A stretch of 15,063 nucleotides of DNA from J089 sp964549745 (GTDB lineage Bacteria > Fidelibacterota > Marinisomatia > Marinisomatales > J089), in the NCBI GenBank assembly GCA_964549745.1, contig CAZJWP010000051.1, positions 1 to 15,063 on the forward strand. The letters run 5' to 3'. Made by a program: the position numbers and the translations under genes. The stretch's first letter is position 1, and every line of letters starts with the position of its first letter. The notes beneath the pieces are model-generated. The model was given only the letters and a program-made list of their open reading frames with translations. It was not told the origin of the DNA and made no database searches. Positions 7,152 to 14,011 of the stretch are shown here, piece after piece.

Positions 7152-7442
7152 ATGGGTGTTAAATTGAATCCGTTAGCTGATCGCGTGGTTGTAGAACCCG
7201 CACCGGCTGAAGAGAAATCAAGCGGGGGGATAATACTTCCCGACACGGCGCAGGAAAAACCGCAATTAGGTACGATTGTAGCCGTTGGACCCGGAAAAGT
7301 CAGCGATTCCGGGACACTGATCAAGTCGACCGTAAAAGTCGGAGATAAAATCCTGTTTGGAAAATATTCAGGTTCCGAAGTGACGATCGAAGGAAGCGAT
7401 TATTTGATTATGCGCGAAAGCGATATTTTAGCTACGCTTTAA
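7152..7442 (+). CDS. groES: Co-chaperonin GroES (Cpn10)
   Basis: Seven-subunit lid that caps the GroEL ring during ATP-driven protein folding in the cytoplasm. The 96-residue length is typical. Visible family features are the N-terminal LNPLADRVVVEP, the mobile loop around EEKSSGGIILPD (20-31) carrying the hydrophobic IIL that docks on GroEL, GTIVAVGPGK, and the C-terminal VGDKILFGKYSGSEV and DYLIMRESDILA. GAGGAG at 7139-7144 lies 7 bases before the ATG. It is transcribed with groEL, 12 bp downstream, under CIRCE control. Confidence 0.98.
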   Translation: MGVKLNPLADRVVVEPAPAEEKSSGGIILPDTAQEKPQLGTIVAVGPGKVSDSGTLIKSTVKVGDKILFGKYSGSEVTIEGSDYLIMRESDILATL

Positions 7443-7454
7443 GGAGGCACATCA

Positions 7455-9074
7455 ATGGCAAAATTAATCGAATACAACTTAGAGGCCCGCAACGCCCTTA
7501 AATCCGGGGTGGATCAACTGGCCAATGCTGTAAAAGTCACCCTGGGCCCCAAAGGGCGGAATGTGGTGATCGAGAAGAAATTTGGCGCCCCAACCATCAC
7601 AAAAGATGGCGTAACGGTTGCTAAAGAAGTCGATTTAGAAGATAAACTGGAAAATGTCGGCGCGCAGATGGTCAAGGAAGTGGCGTCCAAAACATCGGAT
7701 GTTGCCGGTGACGGAACCACAACAGCCACCGTGCTGGCACAGGCCATCATTTCCGAAGGTCTGAAGAACGTCACAGCCGGCGCCAATCCAATGTCCATCA
7801 AACGTGGAATTGACGCGGCCGTTGAAGCGGTGGTGAGCAATCTTCGCAAAATGAAGAAAGACGTTGGCTCCGATTTTGAAAAAGTAAAACAGGTTGCTAC
7901 CATTTCAGCGAACCAGGATGAAGAAATCGGTGGAAAGATCGCCGAAGCGATGGAAAAAGTCGGTAAAGACGGTGTCATTACGGTTGAAGACAGTAAAACC
8001 GCTGAAACCTACCTCGAACTGGTAGAAGGTATGCAATTCGATCGTGGTTACCTGTCCCCTTACTTTGTGACCAACAATGAATCCATGGAAGCTGAACTTG
8101 AAGATCCGTACATCCTGATCCATGATAAAAAGATCAGCGCGATGAAGGATCTGCTTCCCATTCTTGAAAAAGTCGTTCAAACCGGAAAACCGGTTCTGAT
8201 CATTGCCGAGGATATTGAAGGAGAGGCTTTGGCCACTCTAATCGTCAACAAACTGCGTGGTACTTTTAAAGTCCTGGCCGTGAAGGCTCCCGGATTCGGC
8301 GATCGCCGGAAAGCCATGTTGGAAGACATTGCTATCCTGACCGGCGGAACGGTTATTTCAGAAGAACAGGGTTATAAACTTGAAAATGCTACCCTGGATT
8401 CCCTTGGGACCTGTAAACGTGTTGTCAGTGACAAAGACAATACTACTCTCGTCGGTGGAAGCGGGGAATTGGATTCGATCAAAGGCCGGATTAACGAGAT
8501 CAAGGTCCAAATCGATAAAACAACCTCCGATTATGATCGTGAGAAACTGCAGGAACGTCTGGCAAAACTGTCCGGCGGTGTCGCTGTCCTCTATGCCGGC
8601 GCTCCCACGGAAGTGGAAATGAAAGAAAAGAAAGCCCGGATTGAAGACGCTTTGCACGCCACCCGCGCTGCGGTTGAAGAAGGTATCGTTCCCGGCGGCG
8701 GTGTTGCCCTGCTGCGGTCTATTGATGCCTTGGAAAATCTGGATATTTCCGCTAATCAGCAGGTGGGTGTAAACATCCTGCGTCGTGCTTTGGAAGAACC
8801 GATTCGTCAGATCTCTTCCAATGCCGGAGCAGAGGCATCCATTGTTGTTCAACGCGTTCGCGAAGGAAAGGACGATTTCGGTTACGATGCCCGGAATGAC
8901 AAATATGTGAACATGTTTGAAGCCGGAATTATCGATCCGACAAAAGTCTCCCGCGTTGCGATTGAAAACGCATCATCCATTGCCGGATTGCTGCTGACAA
9001 CCGAAGCCGCCATCACGGAAATTCCGGAAAAAGAGCCACCGGCACCGCCGATGCCCGATCCCGGAATGTATTAA
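7455..9074 (+). CDS. groEL: Chaperonin GroEL (Cpn60)
   Basis: ATP-driven double-ring folding chamber working with GroES. The 539-residue protein shows the classic blocks: LGPKGRNVVIEKKFGAP near the N-terminus, the ATP-site GDGTTTATVLA (from about residue 86), TISANQDEEIG, GYLSPYFVTN, APGFGDRRKAMLEDIA, the group I signature around AAVEEGIVPGGGVAL, and FEAGIIDPTKV carrying the late catalytic Asp. A near-perfect AAGGAGG (7441-7447) lies 7 bases before the start. One oddity: the C-terminus lacks the usual Gly-Gly-Met repeats and ends in a proline-rich PPAPPMPDPGMY. A strong terminator follows directly. Confidence 0.98.
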   Translation: MAKLIEYNLEARNALKSGVDQLANAVKVTLGPKGRNVVIEKKFGAPTITKDGVTVAKEVDLEDKLENVGAQMVKEVASKTSDVAGDGTTTATVLAQAIISEGLKNVTAGANPMSIKRGIDAAVEAVVSNLRKMKKDVGSDFEKVKQVATISANQDEEIGGKIAEAMEKVGKDGVITVEDSKTAETYLELVEGMQFDRGYLSPYFVTNNESMEAELEDPYILIHDKKISAMKDLLPILEKVVQTGKPVLIIAEDIEGEALATLIVNKLRGTFKVLAVKAPGFGDRRKAMLEDIAILTGGTVISEEQGYKLENATLDSLGTCKRVVSDKDNTTLVGGSGELDSIKGRINEIKVQIDKTTSDYDREKLQERLAKLSGGVAVLYAGAPTEVEMKEKKARIEDALHATRAAVEEGIVPGGGVALLRSIDALENLDISANQQVGVNILRRALEEPIRQISSNAGAEASIVVQRVREGKDDFGYDARNDKYVNMFEAGIIDPTKVSRVAIENASSIAGLLLTTEAAITEIPEKEPPAPPMPDPGMY

Positions 9075-9096
9075 TCGAATCCCGTTTGTGATTCAG

Positions 9097-9131
9097 AGCC
9101 CTCCGGTTCCCAAAATCGGAGGGCTTTTTTT
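9097..9131 (+). terminator. Intrinsic terminator of groESL
   Basis: AGCCCTCCG (9097-9105) pairs perfectly with CGGAGGGCT (9117-9125). One G-T and two T-A pairs extend the stem to 12 bp around a 5-base loop, and a run of seven T (9125-9131) follows. It starts 23 bp after the groEL stop and separates the heat-shock unit from the folate operon. Confidence 0.93.
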
Positions 9132-9139
9132 CTCAATTC

Positions 9140-9169
9140 TTGACACCACTCGAAAGCACAGGGTAAATT
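9140..9169 (+). promoter_or_regulatory. Promoter of the folB operon, possibly giving a leaderless mRNA
   Basis: A perfect TTGACA (9140-9145), an 18-bp spacer and TAAATT (9164-9169, 4 of 6 matches) would place the transcript start near 9176, about 3 bases before the folB ATG at 9179. The promoter begins 8 bases after the T-run of the groEL terminator, consistent with a new transcription unit. Confidence 0.5.
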
Positions 9170-9178
9170 CATTTTATA

Positions 9179-9547
9179 ATGGATGTCATTCGACTCAAAA
9201 ACATGGTTTTTTATGGTTATCATGGTGTCAGTGATACGGAGAAAAATCTGGGTGGAAAATTTGAGGTGGACCTTGATCTGTTCTTTCCACTAAAGAAACC
9301 CGGACAGACCGATCGACTGCACGATACCCTGGATTATGAAGCCGTCTATCGTGAAGTACATACGTGCACGAGTGAGAAGAAATTCTATCTTGTAGAAGCC
9401 TTGGCTGAAACCATTGCCCGTACACTTTTGGAAAAATTCTCGATGGATTCACTAATCGTTCGCGTCAGGAAACCCCACGCACCCATCCGCGGCGTGCTGG
9501 ACTCGGTAGAGGTGGAGATCAAGCGAAATCGGGATTATTATGTCTAA
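9179..9547 (+). CDS. folB: Dihydroneopterin aldolase
   Basis: Cleaves 7,8-dihydroneopterin to 6-hydroxymethyl-7,8-dihydropterin and glycolaldehyde in folate synthesis. The 122-residue length fits the family. Visible signatures are MDVIRLKNMVFYGYHGV at the N-terminus, the pterin-contacting Glu in DTEKNLGGKF, VDLDL, LDYEAVY, VEALAETIA and VRVRKPHAPIRG with the catalytic Lys98. The start is supported by homology-like alignment of the first residues. No Shine-Dalgarno lies at normal distance: the nearest AGGG is 15 bases away. The gene overlaps folK by 8 bp; FolK uses FolB's product, so the pair is functionally coherent. Confidence 0.96.
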   Translation: MDVIRLKNMVFYGYHGVSDTEKNLGGKFEVDLDLFFPLKKPGQTDRLHDTLDYEAVYREVHTCTSEKKFYLVEALAETIARTLLEKFSMDSLIVRVRKPHAPIRGVLDSVEVEIKRNRDYYV

Positions 9548-10046
9548 TCGTGTCTTCCTCTCCCTGGGATCCAATGTTGGAGATCGGGAATCGAACCTGG
9601 CCAGCGCTATTTCGGCTTTGATGACTTATAACGAAATTCATGACCTCACCAGCGCTTCCTTTTACGAGACAGAACCGGTCGGCGATCCAACATTATCCAT
9701 GTTCCTGAATACGGTTATTGAAGTTCAAGTGGATTTCACACCGGAACGTTTGCTGGAAGCGACTCAACACACGGAAGAGATTTTGGGCCGTCCGCATGAA
9801 CATGGGAAAAACAAACCCCGGACGATAGACATCGATATCCTTTGTTATGATCAAACCATTGTCAGCTTGCCTAATCTGAAAATACCTCATCCGGAAATGG
9901 CCGGTCGTCGCTTTGTTCTCATTCCTTTTGCGGAAATCGCTGCCGATTTCCATGTACCGGGATGGAACCGGACCGTGGCTTTTCTATTGGAGCATTGTGC
10001 GGACCAATCCCATGTTTATAAATATCATCTGCAGAAAAACGCATGA
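9540..10046 (+). CDS. folK: 6-hydroxymethyl-7,8-dihydropterin pyrophosphokinase (HPPK)
   Basis: Transfers pyrophosphate from ATP to 6-hydroxymethyl-7,8-dihydropterin, the step after FolB. The 168-residue protein has the HPPK hallmarks in order: LSLGSNVGDRESNL (8-21), YETEPVG, FLNTV, the loop LGRPHEHGKNKPRTIDIDIL with the paired Mg-binding Asp97 and Asp99, and IPHPEMAGRRFVLIPFAEIA. Its ATG lies inside the end of folB, and its stop overlaps the start of the next gene by 4 bp (ATGA), so translation of all three is probably coupled. folP, needed for the next step, is not in the window. Confidence 0.97.
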   Translation: MSNRVFLSLGSNVGDRESNLASAISALMTYNEIHDLTSASFYETEPVGDPTLSMFLNTVIEVQVDFTPERLLEATQHTEEILGRPHEHGKNKPRTIDIDILCYDQTIVSLPNLKIPHPEMAGRRFVLIPFAEIAADFHVPGWNRTVAFLLEHCADQSHVYKYHLQKNA

Positions 10047-10684
10047 GACAACTTTATTACGTTGCTGTTGAAGGACCGATCGGGGTTGGAAAAACAAGTC
10101 TGGTTCGTAAAATGGGCGAAAAACTTGGGGCGCGTCTGGTTCTGGAAGAATTCGAGGATAACCCATTTTTAGCGGATTTTTACAAGAATCCGGATCGGTT
10201 TGCTTTTCAGACACAGCTTTATTTTTTGCTTCAACGTTATCGTCAACAACAGGAACTGCGGCAAGTGGACATGTTCCACAATCTTCTGATCACGGATTAC
10301 ATGTTTGTGAAAGACCGGCTCTTTGCTTCGCTCACTTTAAAAGAGCGGGAAATGAATCTCTATGATACGGTGGCTAATCTTTTGGAGCGGAATGTCCTCA
10401 GTCCCGACTTAGTGATTTACCTGCAGGCGGATACCGACACATTAATGGATAACATAACTAAACGCGGCCGCACATATGAAGAACCGATCGCTTACGAATA
10501 TATTGATGCCCTGAATCAGGTTTATAATGAATTCTTCTTTCGGTACCAGGATACACCATTGGTAATCATCAATACCAATAACATAGATTTTGTCAATAAA
10601 CCCAAAGATCTGGAAGAAGTGATCAATGTAATTCGTCAGCCGGTATCCGGGACGAAATTTTTCAATCCCAGCAGCGGGTTGTAA
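10043..10684 (+). CDS. Deoxynucleoside kinase (deoxyadenosine/deoxyguanosine kinase-like)
   Basis: Phosphorylates salvaged deoxynucleosides to monophosphates using ATP. The 213-residue protein has the P-loop GPIGVGKT at 11-18, LEEFEDNPFL (from about residue 34, containing the substrate-site Glu), the FAFQTQLYFLLQRYRQQ helix, a DR pair in MFVKDRLFA that matches the family's ERS/DRS region, and a LID-like RGRTYEEP. These fit the dNK superfamily of dAK/dGK enzymes; which base is preferred cannot be read from sequence. It overlaps folK by 4 bp. From memory, some Bacteroidota place or fuse a kinase of this kind with FolK, so the linkage may be conserved. Confidence 0.9.
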   Translation: MRQLYYVAVEGPIGVGKTSLVRKMGEKLGARLVLEEFEDNPFLADFYKNPDRFAFQTQLYFLLQRYRQQQELRQVDMFHNLLITDYMFVKDRLFASLTLKEREMNLYDTVANLLERNVLSPDLVIYLQADTDTLMDNITKRGRTYEEPIAYEYIDALNQVYNEFFFRYQDTPLVIINTNNIDFVNKPKDLEEVINVIRQPVSGTKFFNPSSGL

Positions 10685-10860
10685 TGTTTAAACTATTGCT
10701 TTGGGCTGCTGTGATCTATCTCGGCTACATCTGGCTTAGACGAATCGCCGGTATTCAGGTGTCTTCCAAAAAGAACCCGGAACAGCCAAAAAAAAAGAAC
10801 TTATATTCGAAGATGGATATTCAGGATGCGGATTTTAAGGACATTGACGATGAAAAATGA
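10684..10860 (+). CDS. Small single-pass membrane protein, 58 residues, unknown function
   Basis: A short open frame fits exactly between its neighbours. Its ATG shares one base with the TAA of the kinase gene (TAATG), and its TGA at 10858-10860 lies inside the next gene. The product begins MFKLLLWAAVIYLGYIWLRR, one hydrophobic segment of about 16 residues followed by positive charge. A Lys-rich linker (SSKKNPEQPKKK, 27-38) and an acidic tail (DIQDADFKDIDDEK, 45-58) follow. The likely topology is N-terminus out, C-terminus in the cytoplasm. The family is not recognised. The acidic, aspartate-rich C-terminal end looks like a conserved interaction tail, but that is an impression. Confidence 0.72.
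   Translation: MFKLLLWAAVIYLGYIWLRRIAGIQVSSKKNPEQPKKKNLYSKMDIQDADFKDIDDEK
10837..10841 (+). promoter_or_regulatory. Ribosome binding site AAGGA that fixes the DoxX start
   Basis: AAGGA ends 8 bases before ATG 10850. The longer alternative start at 10826 has only GGAT/AGGA-like bases directly against it and would deepen the overlap with the small upstream gene. Confidence 0.6.
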
Positions 10861-11275
10861 TTTAAGTACGAGGGATTTATACCCTGCCAGGGAATTCGGA
10901 TTGTTGGTCATCCGAATCGGGATTGGAATTGCATTCATGTGGCATGGCGCTCCAAAATTATTCGGCGGACCGGAAATCTGGGCTCGCTTAGGCGAACAGG
11001 GAATGGGAAGTCTCGGTATTCATTTCTTCCCGCAGTTTTGGGGATTAATGTCCGGAATCGCTGAATTCGGGGGCGGCGTTCTAATCGCAATGGGTTTTGG
11101 CTGGCGCATTGCGTTAGGATTCATGATGTTCACCATGATCGCAGCCATTGCCTTTCATATATCATCGGGGAAGGGAAGCGTAAATCATGCACTGGAATCG
11201 CTCATCTTGTTTGCGGGGTTATTTTTAATCGGTCCGGGAAAATATACGATCCAACAATTGATACGAAAGTCATGA
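10850..11275 (+). CDS. DoxX-like integral membrane protein
   Basis: A 141-residue inner-membrane protein with four hydrophobic segments, typical of the DoxX family. The family signature HGAPKLFGG follows the first segment (FGLLVIRIGIGIAFMWHG). The other segments are roughly GLMSGIAEFGGGVLIAMGF, RIALGFMMFTMIAAIAF and ALESLILFAGLFLIG. DoxX relatives have been linked to quinone or thiosulfate oxidation and to oxidative-stress complexes, but most are uncharacterised and no specific reaction can be assigned here. ATG 10850 is preferred over 10826 on its ribosome binding site. It overlaps the small membrane-protein gene by 11 bp and the dehydrogenase gene by 4 bp. The redox neighbour suggests, but does not prove, a shared role. 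Confidence 0.88.
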   Translation: MKNDLSTRDLYPAREFGLLVIRIGIGIAFMWHGAPKLFGGPEIWARLGEQGMGSLGIHFFPQFWGLMSGIAEFGGGVLIAMGFGWRIALGFMMFTMIAAIAFHISSGKGSVNHALESLILFAGLFLIGPGKYTIQQLIRKS

Positions 11276-12294
11276 AAGCGATTCGCATTCACGAACACGG
11301 GAAAACGGATGTGTTGAAACTGGATACACTTCCGGATCCGGTTCCAAAAAATAACGAAATACTCATCGAGATAAAGGCTGCCGCCATGAATCACCTGGAT
11401 TTATGGGTCCGGAAAGGAATACCCGGTGTACCGCTTCCTGTCGTTATGGGAAGTGACGGCGCCGGTATTGTTCGCGCAGTTGGCCGTGATGTAACTGATT
11501 ATCGTCCCGGTGATGAAGTTATCGTCCAACCACTGACCTACTGTGGCGAATGTGAATTCTGTAAAAATGGTCATGAAAACTATTGCTTGCAGTGGGGAAT
11601 TCTTGGAGAAAACCAGGATGGTGTTCAGGCGGAACAAGTCGTGTTGACTTCCAGGAATGTACTGCCAAAACCTGCCAATCTTGGTTGGGAAGAGGCTGCA
11701 TCTTTTGCATTGGTCGGCCAGACAGCGTACCAGATGTTGGTTCGTAGAGCGCAACTAAAACCCGGTGAAACCGTGCTGATCTGGGGGGCAACTTCAGGTG
11801 TTGGTTCTTTAGCAATTCAAATTGCAAAATACCTGGAAGCGAATGTCATCGCAGTTGCGGGAACCGAAGAAAAATGCGCGTTGGCAAAACAGAAGGGAGC
11901 TGACCAGACGATAAACTATTCCGCTGAAACCGTATCAAAACAGGTAAAGGAGTTGACCGGGGGCCGCGGCGCGGACGTCATCTTTGATCACGTGGGAACT
12001 CAAACCTGGAAACAAAGCCTGAGCAGCCTGGCCAAGGGCGGACGGTTGGTCACATGCGGCGCTACGACCGGGAGTAAAGTTGAGTTGGATATCCGGCATT
12101 TATTCTACAAACAGCAAACCATATTAGGCAGCACGATGGGTGACCGTACCAGTATGCAGGGTGTTTTGAAACTTGTGGAAACAGGCGCTGTTAAACCGAC
12201 CGTTGACCGGGTATTTGCATTTGACGAAATTCAAGCTGCGCATGAATACCTGGAATCGAATCAACAAAAAGGCAAAGTGGTATTAAAACCGTGA
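11272..12294 (+). CDS. Medium-chain dehydrogenase/reductase, zinc-binding alcohol dehydrogenase / quinone oxidoreductase-like
   Basis: An NAD(P)H-dependent oxidoreductase of 340 residues with an N-terminal GroES-like fold and a C-terminal Rossmann domain (cofactor loop in VLIWGATSGVGSLAIQIAK, about 163-181). Four cysteines, Cys91, 94, 97 and 105, match the structural zinc site of alcohol dehydrogenases. The catalytic zinc site is not conserved: the usual CHxD is NHLD (40-43) and the usual GHE is GSD (60-62). It therefore probably works as a zinc-independent reductase, for example on quinones or enones, rather than as a classical alcohol dehydrogenase. The substrate is unknown. Its start overlaps the DoxX stop (ATGA). 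Confidence 0.9.
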   Translation: MKAIRIHEHGKTDVLKLDTLPDPVPKNNEILIEIKAAAMNHLDLWVRKGIPGVPLPVVMGSDGAGIVRAVGRDVTDYRPGDEVIVQPLTYCGECEFCKNGHENYCLQWGILGENQDGVQAEQVVLTSRNVLPKPANLGWEEAASFALVGQTAYQMLVRRAQLKPGETVLIWGATSGVGSLAIQIAKYLEANVIAVAGTEEKCALAKQKGADQTINYSAETVSKQVKELTGGRGADVIFDHVGTQTWKQSLSSLAKGGRLVTCGATTGSKVELDIRHLFYKQQTILGSTMGDRTSMQGVLKLVETGAVKPTVDRVFAFDEIQAAHEYLESNQQKGKVVLKP

Positions 12295-12302
12295 GGCAGG
12301 TT

Positions 12303-12902
12303 ATGAATCGGACAAAAACCCAAATGTCCAAATCTATTCGAATTTTCATATTCACAATGCTGATTGGAACAACATTTCTGTCAGCAAGAGACAATGGCAT
12401 CGGACTGATTATCGGCTACCGGGGATACGGTTTTTTTGCAAAATCCAGCCATATATGGAGACCGAAATACACAACGGGTTTTCAAGCTCAATTCCTTGAC
12501 GTCACCGGTTCAAATGAATTTAAGATTTCAGATCCCTATACAGGATATACCTATACAATAAACAGTCAAAGTCTGGTTTTGTTACCTTTCTTTTATTCAG
12601 TGTCATATTTTCCATTTGAGGGAAAAATCGATAACCAGTTTTCTCCGTTTATTACCGGAAAAGCGGGATTTCTTGTAGCTGCCGATGGCGATGAAAGTAT
12701 TAACAGTTGGGCTAAACGGTGGTCTCAACCAAAATTTTCCTTTGCTCCTGCTTTTCAATTTGGCGGCGGGGCAACTTTTATACTTCCTATGAGTTCGGCA
12801 TTTACGTTTACCGTGGTGTATTCCCTTTATCCAATGCCCAGAGTCATCGATGGCCAGAGTAACTATAATGGTCTTTCGTTTGAGTTTGGCTTTTCACGGT
12901 GA
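12303..12902 (+). CDS. Exported beta-rich protein, possible small outer-membrane beta-barrel, unknown function
   Basis: A 199-residue protein with a signal-peptide-like N-terminus (KSIRIFIFTMLIGTTFLSA, cleavage likely after LSA). The rest alternates aromatic and polar residues: IIGYRGYGFFAKSS, LVLLPFFYSVSYFPF, FQFGGGATFILP, FTFTVVYSLYPMP. The final strand is GLSFEFGFSR. This pattern suits an outer-membrane barrel, but no family is recognised. ATG 12303 is chosen because GAGG (12293-12296) is well spaced from it. GTG 12291 lacks a site, and ATG 12324 (MSKSIRIF) remains possible. It lies 8 bp after the dehydrogenase gene and 3 bp before rsmE. Confidence 0.78.
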   Translation: MNRTKTQMSKSIRIFIFTMLIGTTFLSARDNGIGLIIGYRGYGFFAKSSHIWRPKYTTGFQAQFLDVTGSNEFKISDPYTGYTYTINSQSLVLLPFFYSVSYFPFEGKIDNQFSPFITGKAGFLVAADGDESINSWAKRWSQPKFSFAPAFQFGGGATFILPMSSAFTFTVVYSLYPMPRVIDGQSNYNGLSFEFGFSR

Positions 12903-12905
12903 TTG

Positions 12906-13619
12906 ATGGCGGACCGGCATTTTTTTTACGTTGATCCGCAGCACGTTTCTCTAAACCGTTTCACCCTGACTTCCTCCGAATCGCATCATGCTTTGCATGT
13001 ATTGCGGCTGGCAAAAGATTCGGAAATCTGGCTCATCGACGGTGTTGGTGTGGGATATAGAGCCAAGATCAGTGAAATTGTTCAATCCACTGTTTCCGGT
13101 CATATCATTGAATCAATCCCCGGGTTGGGTGAAAACCGAAATAAGATAACTTTGGCCATTGGAAACATCCGCCGTGAGCGACTTGAATGGGCGATCGAAA
13201 AGGCCGTTGAATTGGGTGTCAATAGCGTTGAGATTCTAAACCTGGCACGCTCCATACAACGCAAAGTGAATCTTCAACGTTTGGAAACTAAAATTGTAGC
13301 GGCTGCAAAACAATGCGGACGATCATGGTTTCCACCTGTTACAATTCAGGACGATCTTACTCAGTGGCTAAACTCAAGTGGCGGGACATGTCTTGTGTGT
13401 CAATCAGGTCCGCAAATTAGAGAAGTATTGAGATCGGATAGCGCTTTAACCGAAACGAATTACACGATTTTGGTTGGACCGGAGGGAGATTTCACTCCGG
13501 AAGAATATACACAAATTATTCAAAGTGGTTTTCGGTCCGTAAGTTTGGGGCCAAGACGTCTTCGGTCGGAAACAGCCGCTGTTTCAGCGATTTCTATCCT
13601 GGCCGATTTAATCAGTTAG
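12906..13619 (+). CDS. rsmE: 16S rRNA (uracil-1498-N3)-methyltransferase
   Basis: Methylates N3 of U1498 in the decoding region of 16S rRNA using S-adenosylmethionine; a SPOUT-class knotted enzyme. The 237-residue length is typical. Visible are the N-terminal PUA-like part (HHALHVLRLAKDSEIWLIDGVG), KITLAIGNIRRERLEWAIEKAVELGV, and an RS...R segment followed by AAKQCGRSWFPPV. The knot motifs are VGPEGDFTPEE and LGPRRLRSETAAVSAISIL, the latter close to the family LGxRILRxETA signature. ATG 12906 is preferred over the TTG at 12903. It ends the folB run, and its stop overlaps by 4 bp the tail of the convergent receiver gene. Confidence 0.96.
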   Translation: MADRHFFYVDPQHVSLNRFTLTSSESHHALHVLRLAKDSEIWLIDGVGVGYRAKISEIVQSTVSGHIIESIPGLGENRNKITLAIGNIRRERLEWAIEKAVELGVNSVEILNLARSIQRKVNLQRLETKIVAAAKQCGRSWFPPVTIQDDLTQWLNSSGGTCLVCQSGPQIREVLRSDSALTETNYTILVGPEGDFTPEEYTQIIQSGFRSVSLGPRRLRSETAAVSAISILADLIS

Positions 13620-14011
13620 TTTGGGAAATCAACAGGTACACTATTTTGCAGAATGGGAGTATGCTGACGGATCAATTCGTAAAACCGAGATTGTTGGATG
13701 GGTTTTTGATAGACCTGGGTTGCACCGGCATCCATACATTCTTTTCCGTTTAAAAATGAAAATGAGGACAACACAAGAATCGGTGAATTAATTTTCATTT
13801 CTCGTATTTTTCGAATTGCCGTTAGACCATCCATTCCCGGCATGTGAAGGTCCATTAAAATTAAGTCCGGTACATTTTTTTCACAGTAGGAAACAGCTTC
13901 CTGTCCATCATGAAGACAGATGACTTCTCCCTTATAAACGGGTTTTAAGTAGTACTCGAATAGCGTTGTAAGCGCCCGATCATCATCAACGATCAAAATG
14001 GTTTTTTTCAT
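13616..14011 (-). CDS. Stand-alone response-regulator receiver (CheY-like)
   Basis: A single-domain receiver of 131 residues with no attached output domain. All phosphorylation-site residues are visible: acidic cluster Asp9-11 (VDDD), phospho-acceptor Asp54 in LILMDLHMPGMDG, switch Ser82 or Ser83 in LVLSS, Tyr101 and the invariant Lys103 in YQKP. It should be phosphorylated by a histidine kinase not present in the window and pass the signal by protein contact. Its ATG overlaps the stop of the upstream TPR-HTH gene by 4 bp (ATGA), so the two are probably co-transcribed and translationally coupled. This makes the TPR-HTH protein the most likely partner. Confidence 0.94.
   Translation of the reverse strand: MKKTILIVDDDRALTTLFEYYLKPVYKGEVICLHDGQEAVSYCEKNVPDLILMDLHMPGMDGLTAIRKIREMKINSPILVLSSFSFLNGKECMDAGATQVYQKPIQQSRFYELIRQHTPILQNSVPVDFPN

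Noticed and set aside
9175..9180. Perfect TATAAT overlapping the folB start codon as the -10 partner of TTGACA
   Set aside because: The spacer would be 29 bp, far beyond the working range, and transcription would start inside folB. TAAATT at 9164 fits better.
12291..12302. GTG at 12291 as the start of the exported beta-rich protein
   Set aside because: It overlaps the dehydrogenase stop without a site of its own, while GAGG at 12293-12296 is ideally placed for ATG 12303.
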